Below are positions 34,348 through 44,566 of a stretch of DNA of 64,000 bases, piece after piece (position 1 is the first letter of the stretch; every line of letters begins with the position of its first letter). The notes beneath the pieces are model-generated. The model saw nothing but the letters and a program-made list of their open reading frames with translations. It was not told the DNA's origin and did no database searches. The translations under genes and the position numbers were made by a program. Where the stretch lies: positions 43,276,901 to 43,340,900 of the forward strand of contig JAWZYU010000034.1 in NCBI GenBank assembly GCA_038380435.1. The letters run 5' to 3'. This stretch comes from Ryuthela nishihirai. Taxonomy: Eukaryota; Arthropoda; Arachnida; Araneae; Heptathelidae.

Positions 34348-36009
34348 TTGAAAATGGCCGTTGGCGGCAATAGGAAAAAGAAATCATCACCAGGCAACGG
34401 AAAAATAAAAGTGAAAAGAAACAAGTACCAGGACATGCCGGAAATTAACCCTAAAATGGAGGACATTAAAAGCAGCAAGACTAGTGACTTTACCATATTA
34501 AATGAAGATTTGAAGCTATCTTCTGACTCAGAATCATCGCCAACAAAATCGGTTGAGGATAATAATGTGTCTGACAAAGTCTTAGTAAAGGATTTGGATA
34601 AAAAAGAACAGGTAATTGTTAATGATACTAATCATGACAAATATAATAATAAAATGGAAAATGAGATCGGTAAAACTAATGAGGTAAAAAAACAATATAC
34701 TGTAATAACAAAGATTGATTGTGAATTTTCCAAATTCCCCCAAATTATCGAAAAATCTATTAATAACAAGAATGACTTATCACTTTGCATTAAAGGAATC
34801 AATACTGATATAAGTAAACTAGATATATGTAAAGTAACATCATTTTTCTTTAATCTATTGAAGGAACATATTGATGGAAAGTTTATATCTCAGGGAAGAT
34901 TGCTTGTCTTTCCCAAATCAAAGGAACAGCAAAACTTATTATTAAATCTTAAAGAAATTCTTAATACACCAGTTAAGGTGGAATTTCCGGACTTCAAAAA
35001 ATCTGTTCTGGGAACGATTATAGGAGTTCCTATACATTGGGATGATGACTTCATTCTAGATAATCTGGAAAGTCAGAAAGTAATAAGCATGCGCCGAATG
35101 TGGCACTATGAAAAAGACATTGATAAAATGAGTGAGACATATTCTAATCCTACACATAAAATAGTATTAGAATTTGAAGGTGAAATCCTTCCACCCCATG
35201 TTTTTATTGGTTTTACTAGGCATTCAGTAAAGAATTATAATCTCCCCCCACATCTTTGTTTAAAATGTTACATTTTTGGGCACTTAATGTACGCATGTAA
35301 AGGAAAAATTACATGTAAGAAATGTGGTGGAAGACATAATTATAAATATTGTACAGCCAAGAACTTTAACTGTCCAAATTGTAGAGGTAAACATCCTGCA
35401 ACTTTTGCAGGATGCCCAGTAAGAATTATAGCTTGTAAAGCCAGGGAGATACAGCTAAATGAAAATATTACATGGAATCAAGCATTTACTAAAGCAAAAA
35501 TTCAATCGGAAAACAAATTTGGAACATCTTTCAATAAAACAAATCATTTAACGCAAACGGCGGAATTGCGTCAAAGCTTGAAAACTGGAAGGATTGAAAA
35601 CCCGATTTATGCGGACCAGACAGAGAGCTCCACATTTAACTTAGAAGAGGACGACACAGAAAACTTCCCAAATTTGCCTACAAGCTCTAAATCGATGAAC
35701 TTGAATGAAGCTGAAAAGAACTTGTATACACCTAAGAATGACTATGCTATGAAAGTAAAGAAACATATAACGGGACATAAATCTTCTAATAAAACAGAAA
35801 TACACTATGAATCGACAAATAAAGGTAACATGACAAGAGAAAATGATAAACAGAGTGCTACTACTAGCGGAGGAATCTCGAGTAACGGCAAAAGACAAAT
35901 GATTGAACTTTTGATTAAGCTTTTCGATTACATATTACCAAGTTGTCCAGAAGCTAATCTAATTAAGGACTTACTTATAACTATTATAAATGCTGGTTCA
36001 TGGACTTGA
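34348..36009 (+). CDS. LINE-1B ORF1, gag-like zinc-knuckle protein
   Basis: Predicted 553-residue nucleic-acid-binding protein of an I/Jockey-group LINE, expected to package the element's RNA. The first 110 residues are lysine- and serine-rich and probably disordered. A structured region follows. Three CCHC knuckles then lie at about 304-360: 'CLKCYIFGHLMYAC', 'CKKCGGRHNYKYC' and 'CPNCRGKHPATFAGC'. A charged tail ends in 'LPSCPEANL'. The first ATG is in AAAATGGCC, a fair animal start context, after a 115-bp leader. The stop lies inside the start of ORF2, a 10-bp overlap also kept in LINE-1C, suggesting ORF2 translation by re-initiation. No stop or frameshift interrupts it. Confidence 0.92.
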   Translation: MKMAVGGNRKKKSSPGNGKIKVKRNKYQDMPEINPKMEDIKSSKTSDFTILNEDLKLSSDSESSPTKSVEDNNVSDKVLVKDLDKKEQVIVNDTNHDKYNNKMENEIGKTNEVKKQYTVITKIDCEFSKFPQIIEKSINNKNDLSLCIKGINTDISKLDICKVTSFFFNLLKEHIDGKFISQGRLLVFPKSKEQQNLLLNLKEILNTPVKVEFPDFKKSVLGTIIGVPIHWDDDFILDNLESQKVISMRRMWHYEKDIDKMSETYSNPTHKIVLEFEGEILPPHVFIGFTRHSVKNYNLPPHLCLKCYIFGHLMYACKGKITCKKCGGRHNYKYCTAKNFNCPNCRGKHPATFAGCPVRIIACKAREIQLNENITWNQAFTKAKIQSENKFGTSFNKTNHLTQTAELRQSLKTGRIENPIYADQTESSTFNLEEDDTENFPNLPTSSKSMNLNEAEKNLYTPKNDYAMKVKKHITGHKSSNKTEIHYESTNKGNMTRENDKQSATTSGGISSNGKRQMIELLIKLFDYILPSCPEANLIKDLLITIINAGSWT

Positions 36010-39000
36010 ATCCACTTATCTGCCAATGGAATTGCCGGGGAATCGGAAATAAAAAACACTTGATTAAACATCTTTTATTAACTAAAAATATACAAGCTAT
36101 ATGCATTCAGGAAGCAACATCAGGTAATATACCAGAATTCAATAATTTTATCACTTATAAACAAAAAAATAATCAGCATACCAAAGGAATTATAACATAT
36201 ATCAACAAATTTTTACCTCAAAGAAGATTAAAAACAGAAATAATTAATGATAAATTAGAATGCATAATAGTTCAAATTAAAATATTAAATTTGACAATTA
36301 ATATTGTAAATATATATAATCCTGGAATTTTAATTACTTTTAACCAATACTTAAAATTATTAGAGGATCTGGAAGGAGAAACCATTATTTGTGGAGACTT
36401 CAATACACACAACAAAACATGGTTCTCTTATAAAAATGATTACAAAAGTACACATTTATTAAAATATATAGAATATAGAAATTTAATTATACTAAACACA
36501 GATCAAACTACAAGATTAAACAAAAATGACAGAAATTCAGTAATTGATTTATCATTATGTACTGAAAAAATAGCAAAAGAAATAGAATGGAATATCTCTC
36601 CAGACAATTTGAGTAGTGACCATTATCCAATCTATATTAAATTTTTAAAAAAACAGAAGCTAAAGACTTTTGTAAAAATTACTAACTGGAATAATTACAA
36701 AAATGAACTAAAAAATGAAGAAATAAAAGAAAATATAAATTTAGATTATATTACTATTATAGATAAAGTGAAAAACATAAGAGAAAATTGTACACAGTCT
36801 GTACACAAAAAAATACCAAAAAATAACATTCACACTATCTTCATAAATAAATTAATAGCAATTAGACGAAAAGCAGAAAGAGATATGTTAAACAAAAAAA
36901 CATTTATAGCATGTGAAATATTTAAAAGATTAGAGAAAGCAATTTCAAAAAAAATTATTAATATACAAAAACAAAACTGGAAAATATTTACAGAAAAACT
37001 TTCACCATTGACATCTACAACAAACTTATGGAGAATCTATAAAAAATTACATAATGAAAAAGAACCAACAAATCCATTACAATCCATAGCTCTCAAAAAT
37101 AAGGAAAGTTTACAAGAAACAACTGAAAGATTAGCAGCATATTTTATTAATCTACACCATAAACCAAATAATAAAATTGATAAAAAATATAACAACTCGA
37201 ATATAATGCATCAATTCTACACAAACAAAAATACAGAATATTTAAATAAACCATTTACATTTTATGAATTAAATTTTGCTTTAAGATCCTTAAAATCAAA
37301 AACAACAGCAGGACCAGATGGTATCACAAATAAGGAATTAAAAAATTTACCAAATAATTGGAAAAAAATACTATTGAATAATTTTAATGAAATTTGGAAT
37401 TCTAAAACTTACCCAAACAGTTGGTTTGAAAACTTAATGATATTTATAAAAAAACCTAGAAAAAATGCAGACAACTTAAATTCATATAGACCTATATGTC
37501 TAGGATCTAATGTATTAAAACTTTTTGAAAGATTACTCATAAACAGATTAAATTGGCACATTGAAAATAACAAAATATTGAACAATCATATTTATGGATT
37601 TAGACAAGGAAGATCTGCTAATGATCTTCTACTAAATATAATTACTGATGCTGAATATGCAATTAAAAATAAATTATTTTTAATTATACTTAGTATTGAC
37701 ATCGAAAAAGCTTTTGACTCGGTGCCTCATAATGGTATCTTACACAAAGTTAAAGAATTAAATATTTGCGGTAACATGTATAGATTTTTATTTAATATTA
37801 TTAAAGGAAAAAATTTTAAAATTAAAATAGGAAAAAACTTTTCTACACAATATCAATTTAATAATGGACTTATTCAGGGAGACATCTTGTCCCCTTTATT
37901 ATTCAACTTATATTTAAATGATCTACAAAATATTATACCAGTAAATGTAAAATTTGGAACTTTTGCAGATGATTTGATCTTCTGGTCTTTCATCAAACAT
38001 CCTGAAAACATACAAAAAACATTTCAAAAATTAACTAATGATATCATTAAATATTGCAGCACATGGAACCTTTCAATTTCTATTGAAAAAACCATATTAA
38101 CTTATATTCATAAAAATAAAAAATTGCCAACTGATTTTGAAATTAAATTAAATAATAACAACATAACAATTGTAGATAATTTTAAATTTCTAGGATTACA
38201 AATAGATTCAAAATTATCATGGAATAATTATATAGAAACAGCAAAAGACAAAGCAAACAAACTATTTAACTTTCTCAGATATTTGGGAAGTTCAAAATGG
38301 GGATGTGAAAATAAATATCTTTTACAAATATACAATGCAATAATTTTTCCAAAATGTTTATATGGAATAGAACTAATTAATAACATAACAAAAACTAAAC
38401 TAAAAATATTAGAGAATATACAAGTAAAAATATTAAAATTTTGTATAGGACTTCATCAATATACAAATAACTTAAATATTTATGCAGAAACTGCTATACC
38501 ACCTATAAGTATTAAAAAAAGATACTTATTAAATAATCTAATTTTCAGAATTTCATCAAAAAATAATAAACATCCAATCATTGATAAAATATTAAATAAT
38601 TTTAATGACACTTTTTCGAATAACTTAATAAACAAGAATGAATTAACTGAATTAATTTTAAATAAGAAAAGTGGTGACTATAATATACAAATTCCATATT
38701 GGACTTCAACTTTCCCTATTTTAAACACAAATATTGATAATATACAAACCAAAAAAGCACATGATATTGATACTCTTAAACTACTTTCAGAACTGCAAAT
38801 AAATAATAGATATAAAGATTTTATACACATATACACGGACGGATCTCTTAGTGAAGATAGAAATAAATTAGCTGGAGCTTTTATATGCCCAGAAGAAAAT
38901 TATGAATATCTTTTTAAATTTAACAAACCTAATCCCATTTTAACTGCAGAAATATCTGCAATCATTTTAGCATTAAACTGGGCTTTAAAATTTAAAAATA

Positions 39001-39695
39001 AAAATATTGTAGTTTTCACTGACAGTAAAGCATCGATAGAAACAATATATAATGATCCCTCAAAAAGTAATTTTAAAATCTTTATAAATGACATTCTTAT
39101 CATAACAAAAAATCATATAATCAACAGAAATATTATACATATACAATGGATACCTAGTCATGTGGGAATAAAATATAATGAAATAGTAGATAAAAAAGCA
39201 AAAACAGCAATAAATATAACTCCTAACTACAACACACCCTTTTTTATATTTTTATATAAAAAATTAAATAAAGTAAATATTATAAATGATACACAAAAAT
39301 GGTATGAAACAAATGCAAATGACACATTTAGATATAATATTTCACATGCTATAAATAAATTCAACAATTATGGTCTAAATAAGAAAGAAATAAATATAAT
39401 TCTGAAAATTAAAACAAATTCAGCAATCACAAAGGCAAGATTATATACAATGAAAAAAAAAGATTCCCCGGCATGTGATCAATGCATGGAGTATGAGAAT
39501 CTTGAACATATATTGTTCAAGTGTAAAAAATATGTTCAAGAAAGAGAAAATTACTTTAATGACTTGAGAAAATTTAATATTTCAAATTTTAACTTTAAAA
39601 GCATTTTGGAGCCTGAAAATTCAAAAAAAAAGGCTAAATACTATAAATTATTAATAAAATATATAAAACAAATACATATGTTTAATATACTATAA
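36000..39695 (+). CDS. LINE-1B ORF2, endonuclease-reverse transcriptase-RNase H
   Basis: 1231-residue polyprotein that nicks target DNA and copies the LINE RNA in the nucleus. Residues 1-213 are an APE-like endonuclease ('QWNCRG' 9-14, 'GDFNTHN' 132-138, 'SDHYP' 206-210). The reverse transcriptase covers about 470-750, with 'DIEKAFDSV' at 567-575 and the catalytic 'FADD' at 655-658. RNase H covers about 941-1070, with putative catalytic Asp947, Glu984, Asp1008 and Asp1064. A C-terminal CX2CX7HX4C motif uses Cys1159, Cys1162, His1170 and Cys1175. All key residues are present and the frame is uninterrupted. Codons are strongly A/T-biased, as in LINE-1C. It is called I-like because of the RNase H; database proteins of this sort are often labelled 'jockey'. 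Confidence 0.95.
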   Translation: MDLNPLICQWNCRGIGNKKHLIKHLLLTKNIQAICIQEATSGNIPEFNNFITYKQKNNQHTKGIITYINKFLPQRRLKTEIINDKLECIIVQIKILNLTINIVNIYNPGILITFNQYLKLLEDLEGETIICGDFNTHNKTWFSYKNDYKSTHLLKYIEYRNLIILNTDQTTRLNKNDRNSVIDLSLCTEKIAKEIEWNISPDNLSSDHYPIYIKFLKKQKLKTFVKITNWNNYKNELKNEEIKENINLDYITIIDKVKNIRENCTQSVHKKIPKNNIHTIFINKLIAIRRKAERDMLNKKTFIACEIFKRLEKAISKKIINIQKQNWKIFTEKLSPLTSTTNLWRIYKKLHNEKEPTNPLQSIALKNKESLQETTERLAAYFINLHHKPNNKIDKKYNNSNIMHQFYTNKNTEYLNKPFTFYELNFALRSLKSKTTAGPDGITNKELKNLPNNWKKILLNNFNEIWNSKTYPNSWFENLMIFIKKPRKNADNLNSYRPICLGSNVLKLFERLLINRLNWHIENNKILNNHIYGFRQGRSANDLLLNIITDAEYAIKNKLFLIILSIDIEKAFDSVPHNGILHKVKELNICGNMYRFLFNIIKGKNFKIKIGKNFSTQYQFNNGLIQGDILSPLLFNLYLNDLQNIIPVNVKFGTFADDLIFWSFIKHPENIQKTFQKLTNDIIKYCSTWNLSISIEKTILTYIHKNKKLPTDFEIKLNNNNITIVDNFKFLGLQIDSKLSWNNYIETAKDKANKLFNFLRYLGSSKWGCENKYLLQIYNAIIFPKCLYGIELINNITKTKLKILENIQVKILKFCIGLHQYTNNLNIYAETAIPPISIKKRYLLNNLIFRISSKNNKHPIIDKILNNFNDTFSNNLINKNELTELILNKKSGDYNIQIPYWTSTFPILNTNIDNIQTKKAHDIDTLKLLSELQINNRYKDFIHIYTDGSLSEDRNKLAGAFICPEENYEYLFKFNKPNPILTAEISAIILALNWALKFKNKNIVVFTDSKASIETIYNDPSKSNFKIFINDILIITKNHIINRNIIHIQWIPSHVGIKYNEIVDKKAKTAINITPNYNTPFFIFLYKKLNKVNIINDTQKWYETNANDTFRYNISHAINKFNNYGLNKKEINIILKIKTNSAITKARLYTMKKKDSPACDQCMEYENLEHILFKCKKYVQERENYFNDLRKFNISNFNFKSILEPENSKKKAKYYKLLIKYIKQIHMFNIL

Positions 39696-39822
39696 AAAAA
39701 AAAAAGAAAAAAAAAAAAAAAATGATAAAAAAGATATAACAAAAAAAAAAAAGATAAAAGAAAAAAAAAAAAGGAGAAAAAAAAAAAAAAAAAATGAAAA
39801 AAAAATGATAAAAAAAAAAAGA

Positions 39823-39863
<41 letters not shown>
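39696..39863 (+). repeat. A-rich block in LINE-1B 3' UTR
   Basis: Nearly pure A with scattered G and T (AAAAAGATATAAAAAAA types). It lies between the ORF2 stop and the conserved 3' terminus, so it is internal and not a terminal poly(A). LINE-1C has ordinary AT-rich sequence at this place. Confidence 0.85.
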
Positions 39864-39866
<3 letters not shown>

Positions 39867-39903
39867 CTTTTATTCACTGATTATAAAATGTTTCTGAATG
39901 AGT

Positions 39904-39932
39904 TTGCTACTGGGTGGGATTCCTGGTAGCAA
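39904..39932 (+). other. 3'-UTR hairpin of LINE-1B
   Basis: TTGCTAC and GTAGCAA form a 7-bp stem with a 15-nt loop. The flanks (CTGAATGAGT before; ATTCAAAT after) match LINE-1C. Confidence 0.68.
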
Positions 39933-39966
39933 GAAGATTCAAATGGTGATATGTTTGTATATATAT

Positions 39967-41258
39967 ATTTCTTGTGATTCAACATTATTCAAGTAATTAT
40001 CTTTAGATCTTTCATATTTGTTTTCCGATGTTAATTTAGCTTTTGTGAAGGCTTGCTGCCATGTAATCTTTTCTTTTAATTGGAGTTCTCTTGCTCTGCA
40101 AGCAATTAATTTTACCGGACATCCTGAAAAAGTTGCCGGATGATTCCCTTTGCAATTCGGGCAACAAAATTTTTTAGCTGTGCAATTCTTGTATTTATGT
40201 CGACCTCCACATTTCTTACAGGTTTCTCTTCCTCGACAAGCATATAACAAATGGCCAAAGGAATAACACTTGAGGCACAAATGTGGGGGAAGATTATAAT
40301 TTTTCACAGCGTGTCTTGTGAAGCCTAAAAAAACATGTTTTGGCAGAATTTCACCTTCAAATTCCAAAATTATTTTGTTGGTTGGATTTGAAAAAGTTTC
40401 ACTATTGGGTTCAATCTCCTTTTCATAATGCCACATCCTTCTTAGGCTGATGACATTTTGGTGTTCAAGGTTTTCCATCAAGAAATCGTCATCTAAAACT
40501 GTAGGAACCCCTATGATAGTACCAAGAACTGACTTCTTAAAATCTGGGTACTGGACAATCACTTTAGTATTTAAAATTTCTTTAAGATTCAAAATTTTAT
40601 CATGCTGAGATTTATTACTGGGAAATACTAACAATCTCCCCTGTGAAATGAATTTCCCGTCAATATGAACACCAAGTAATTTATAAAAGAAAGCTGTAAC
40701 CTTAATTAGATCAAGTTCGCTAATGTCATTATCAATCCTCTTAATAACCAATGACAGGTCTTCCTTATCACTAATCGATTTTTCGATTATATCCGGAAAC
40801 TTAGTAAATTCACAATCAATTTTTGTGATAGTTGTAAAATTCTTATTTTCATTGCTAGCAATTGAATTTTCATTAGTATTTAAAATAACATTATGAGGGT
40901 CAGAAGATTTAGTCTCATAAATACCTTCAATCAGTTCCTTTTTATCCAAAATCATGGTCAAGTTAGATGTATGTTCACAGTTTTCTTCAATAGATTTCGA
41001 TGGTGACGTTTCCGACTCTGAGGACAGTTTAAGATCTTCATTTAACGTGGTAAAGTCACTAATCATTGAAAAATCCATTTTAGGTAAGTTTTCAACCGAT
41101 TCAATAGTCTTCAGTTCATCTCGTGCACCATTTTCACTTTTAGATTTTAAATCCTTGTTGTTAGTTTTTTCTTCAGTATCATTGTACTTATTTTTTTTTA
41201 CCTTAATTCTTGTATTCGTCGGCGAGGTCTTCTTCTTTCTGCTTCCGCCTGCAGCCAT
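39967..41258 (-). pseudogene. LINE-1C ORF1, N-terminal piece
   Basis: Encodes the first 430 or so residues of the gag-like ORF1, similar along its length to LINE-1B ORF1, with the same three CCHC knuckles ('CLKCYSFGHLLYAC', 'CKKCGGRHKYKNC', 'CPNCKGNHPATFSGC'). The frame is open but runs out of element sequence at the LINE-1B insertion and ends at 39939 with foreign residues. ATG is at 41258 after a 121-bp leader. The remaining C-terminus is at 33779-34232. Confidence 0.92.
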
Positions 41259-41379
41259 ATTTTATCTTCAAGCTAAATCAGCTTCACAACACTAAAACTT
41301 TGCACAAGCTTCACTTTCGCAACTGAAACGAGCTTCCAAACACACGTCCGCCACCTTCTGTCGATGCAAAGAAAAGCCC

Positions 41380-42792
41380 ACCACTGATATATATGTTTTA
41401 TTTTATTCCCATTGTTATACTATAACTATAGTTTTATCTATCTATACAAGGGGTACGCCAGTTACATACATATTTCCAGGGGGTACGTGAAGCATAAAAG
41501 GTTGAGAACCACTGATATATATGTTTTATTTTATTCCCATTGTTATACTATAACTATAGTTTTATCTATCTATACAAGGGGTACGCCAGTTACATACACT
41601 TTTCCAGTGGATACGTGAAGCATAAAAGGTTGAGAACCACTGATATATATGTTTTATTTTATTCCCATTGTTATACTATAACTATAGTTTTATCTATCTA
41701 TACAAGGGGTACGCCAGTTACATACATATTTCCAGGGGGTACGTGAAGCATAAAAGGTTGAGAACCACTGATATATATGTTTTATTTTATTCCCATTGTT
41801 ATACTATAACTACAGTTTTATCTATCTATACAATGAGTACGCCAGTTACATACACATTTCCAGGGGGTACGTGAAGCATAAAAGGTTGAGAACCACTGAT
41901 ATATATGTTTTATTTTATTCCCATTGTTATAGTATAACTATAGTTTTATCTATCTATACAATGAGTACGCCAGTTACATACACATTTCCAGGGGGTACGT
42001 GAAGCATCAAAGGTTGAGAACCACTGATATATATGTTTTATTTTATTCCCATTGTTATACTATAACTATAGTTTTATCTTTCTATACAAGGGGTACGCCA
42101 GTTACATACACATTTCCAGGGGGTACGTGAAGCATAAAAGGTTGAGAACCACTGATATATATGTTTTATTTTATTCCCATTTGTATACTATAACTATAGT
42201 TTTATCTATCTATACAAGGGGTACGCCAGTTACATACACATTTCCAGGGGGTACGTGAAGCATAAAAGGTTGAGAACCACTGATATATATGTTTTATTTT
42301 ATTCCCATTTGTATACTATAACTATAGTTTTATCTATCTATACAAGGGGTACGCCAGTTACATACACATTTCCAGGGGGTACGTGAAGCATAAAAGGTTG
42401 AGAACCACTGATATATATGTTTTATTTTATTCCCATTGTTATAGTATAACTATAGTTTTATCTATCTATACAATGAGTACGCCAGTTACATACACATTTC
42501 CAGGGGGTAAGTGAAGCATAAAAGGTTGAGAACCACTGATATATATGTTTTATTTCATTCCCATTGTTATACTCTAACTATAGTTTTATCTATCTATACA
42601 AGGGGTACGCCAGTTACATACATATTTCCAGGGGGTACGTGAAGCATCAAAGGTTGAGAACCACTGATATATATGTCTTATTTTATTCCCATTGTTAAAC
42701 TATAGCTAGTTTTATCTATCTATACAAGGGTTACGCCAGTTACATACACATTTCCAGGGGGTACGTGAAGAATTAAAGGTTGAGAACCACTG
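41380..42792. repeat. 128-bp satellite, array 1 right part, about 11 units
   Basis: Head-to-tail units such as CTGATATATATGTTTTATTT to GGGGTACGTGAAGCATAAAA, with period exactly 128 over most of the array. Some units share CAATGAGTACGCC instead of CAAGGGGTACGCC (for instance near 41831, 41959 and 42470), so subtypes are spread within the array. A 68-codon ORF recurs in most units because of the repeat. I do not regard it as coding. Confidence 0.95.
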
Positions 42793-42800
42793 CTCTATAT

Positions 42801-43330
42801 AATCTAAAAAAGGATTTTTAGTTCTAAAATCAAATAAATATCGAGTGTCCACAGACACAGGATAAAGTGAAAATATCAGCTCATTTTTTCTTTTGAAAAG
42901 AAGCTAAAAAACAAAAAAAAATGAATTAATTAGTCGAAGACCATTTCCTTGATGAATCTGCTGATATTCTATTTGCTTCACCCGCTTCCAATGTTCTTTC
43001 TTGGGCTATCGTTTCCTGCTTCTTCATGTTGTCCTTTTCGGCGAATGCGTTGGAATTCATTATCAGTAATTTACATTTGCATAGGTAATTTTGAATGCTG
43101 AAGCAGTACGAAACTCAACGCAATAATTTCCGGTAGTTGCTCGCCTCATCAATTTCAACTAACAGTCAACGTGAAATAAATGAGATGGAAATGCACGTAA
43201 ATTACTCTCAATTTATAGTTTCGACTTCATAATTGAATAAATGGCGTGATTCAAATTCATCTCATCAGTTACTATTAATCAGTAGTTCCGTAAGTAGAGC
43301 AGTGAAGCTACTCTTACTACACGACAGAGG
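42801..43330. other. No gene seen
   Basis: AT-rich unique DNA after the array. No ORF or repeat recognised. Confidence 0.4.
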
Positions 43331-43335
43331 TAGAG

Positions 43336-43667
43336 TGGGCTGGGTTGTTTTACCTTTGACGGCACTTTTTTTTGCACACAATGGCCAGGTCATAAAGACC
43401 CCAAGGGCTCAGACAAGGTTGGGGGGAGGGGACCCAATGGACAGCCTGTTAGGAGACAGATGGTGGCCTTCCATTAAGACCATCCAGCGTGTTCTTTAAC
43501 GTGCACAAACGGCGGCATTTCCAAACCCATCGATGTCCTCTTACTGACCGAGAAAAAGTGGTAGTTTTGCGGAGATAAATCTGAAAGCTGGCCCAGGCGG
43601 GATTCGAACCTGGGAACTATCAGATTACGAGACTGGCGCGCTACCGATTGAGCAGCCCACCCCCCTC
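43336..43667 (-). mobile_element. SINE-A copy, body-deleted
   Basis: Tail (GGGTTGTTTTACCTTTGACG on the plus strand) and head (CTACCGATTGAGCAGCCC) are present. About 60 bp between GTGCAC and CGGCGGC are missing. Confidence 0.8.
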
Positions 43668-43789
43668 CCCCCCCACACACACTCACAGCTAAACAAAAAC
43701 AATCTAACAACTCGTTATGTTTCGTGCTCTTTCTATCTGAACAAGTTTTTTACGTGTCAGCTGTTGTATTTAATTAGATATATTCAGGT

Positions 43790-44175
43790 TGGGTTGTTTT
43801 ACCTCTGAACGGCACTTTTTTGCACACCAATTAAATTAAACTAAACGGCCAGGTCACAATGACCCGAAGGCTCAGAGAAGGTTGGGAGAGGGAACCCACT
43901 GGAACACCTGTTGGGAGACAGATGGTAGCCTCCCGTCAAGGCCATCCAGCGTGTTCTTTAACGTGCACAGGGTATGGCTCTCCCGCACAGAGTGCTACGG
44001 TTTAACGTCCCATCCGATGGACGGCGGCTTTTCCAAGTCCATCGGTGTCCCCTACTGATCGTGGACAAGGCGGGGTTTTCCGGAGATAAATGTCAACGTT
44101 GACCCAGCTGGGACTCGAACCTGGGAATTACAGATTACGAGACTAGCGCGCTACCGACAGAGCCACCCCCGCCCA
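43790..44175 (-). mobile_element. SINE-A copy, full length
   Basis: From GGTTGGGTTGTTTTACC to CCACCCCCGCCC. A short flank match ATTCAGGT on both sides is a weak TSD candidate. The tail module has an extra AATTAAATTAAAC insert near 43829. Confidence 0.87.
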
Positions 44176-44557
44176 GAGACATTCAGGTAAAAATTCTATT
44201 GCATGTTACCAAGGTATAAAAGGGTGAATATGTATTACATGAAAGCATCGACTAGGTAAATTATAAATAATAAGTTTTTCGCCTGGCCAGTTAATAAAAA
44301 ATATAATCTGATAAAAACTTCGGTAACTGAGAGTCTTAAAACACGATTTGAAACTTTTACTTACCGTTCGCGCTAAGATATTACAACCTGCATAATTTCA
44401 TCTGCCCATGCGAAGAGCTAAACATTTAGTGTCTAGTGAACAATACAAAAATTAATTTGTGATATTTACCTGTAGAATGTAATTGTAATATCCGTAATTA
44501 TAAATATCCCAAAAGACTATTGCCCGTTTTAAGTAGAATGGTTTTGAACATCACATA
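44176..44557. other. No gene seen
   Basis: AT-rich spacer. Confidence 0.4.
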
Positions 44558-44566
44558 GTAAATAGG

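Larger units (their letters stand above)
34233..39966 (+). mobile_element. LINE-1B, intact I/Jockey-group LINE
   Basis: 5734 bp with 115-bp 5' UTR, ORF1 (34348-36009), ORF2 (36000-39695), an A-rich block (39696-39863) and a conserved 3' terminus with hairpin. The 12-bp duplications show full-length insertion into LINE-1C. Both ORFs are open, so it may be, or recently was, active. The RNase H domain places it nearer I-type clades than Jockey proper. Confidence 0.9.
29931..41379 (-). mobile_element. LINE-1C, full-length I-group LINE split by LINE-1B
   Basis: The 5' part lies at 39979-41379 and the 3' part at 29931-34232; together about 5.7 kb, the same length as LINE-1B. 5' UTR 41259-41379, ORF1 in two pieces, ORF2 at 30094-33788 with two frameshifts and one stop, and a 3' UTR ending in a hairpin plus an AGTAAGTAAG tail. 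The 12-bp duplication at 29919 and 41380 shows it inserted whole. Confidence 0.88.
29654..42792. mobile_element. hAT-like element with 128-bp satellite interior, array 1
   Basis: Left end CAGTGGTGCTCAA at 29654, right end TTGAGAACCACTG at 42792. Flanking octamers CTCTAAGA (29646-29653) and CTCTATAT (42793-42800) match at five of eight bases. The interior is a head-to-tail array of a 128-bp unit, each ending in GGTTGAGAACCACTG, the hAT-type terminus itself. About 1.5 units remain left of the LINE insertions (with an inverted piece at 29654-29790) and about 11 units to the right. The 12-kb gap is the nested LINE pair. Confidence 0.75.

Noticed and set aside
39641..39877. Phe-rich 78-codon minus-strand ORF as a membrane peptide
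   Set aside because: It is the antisense of the A-rich block of LINE-1B.
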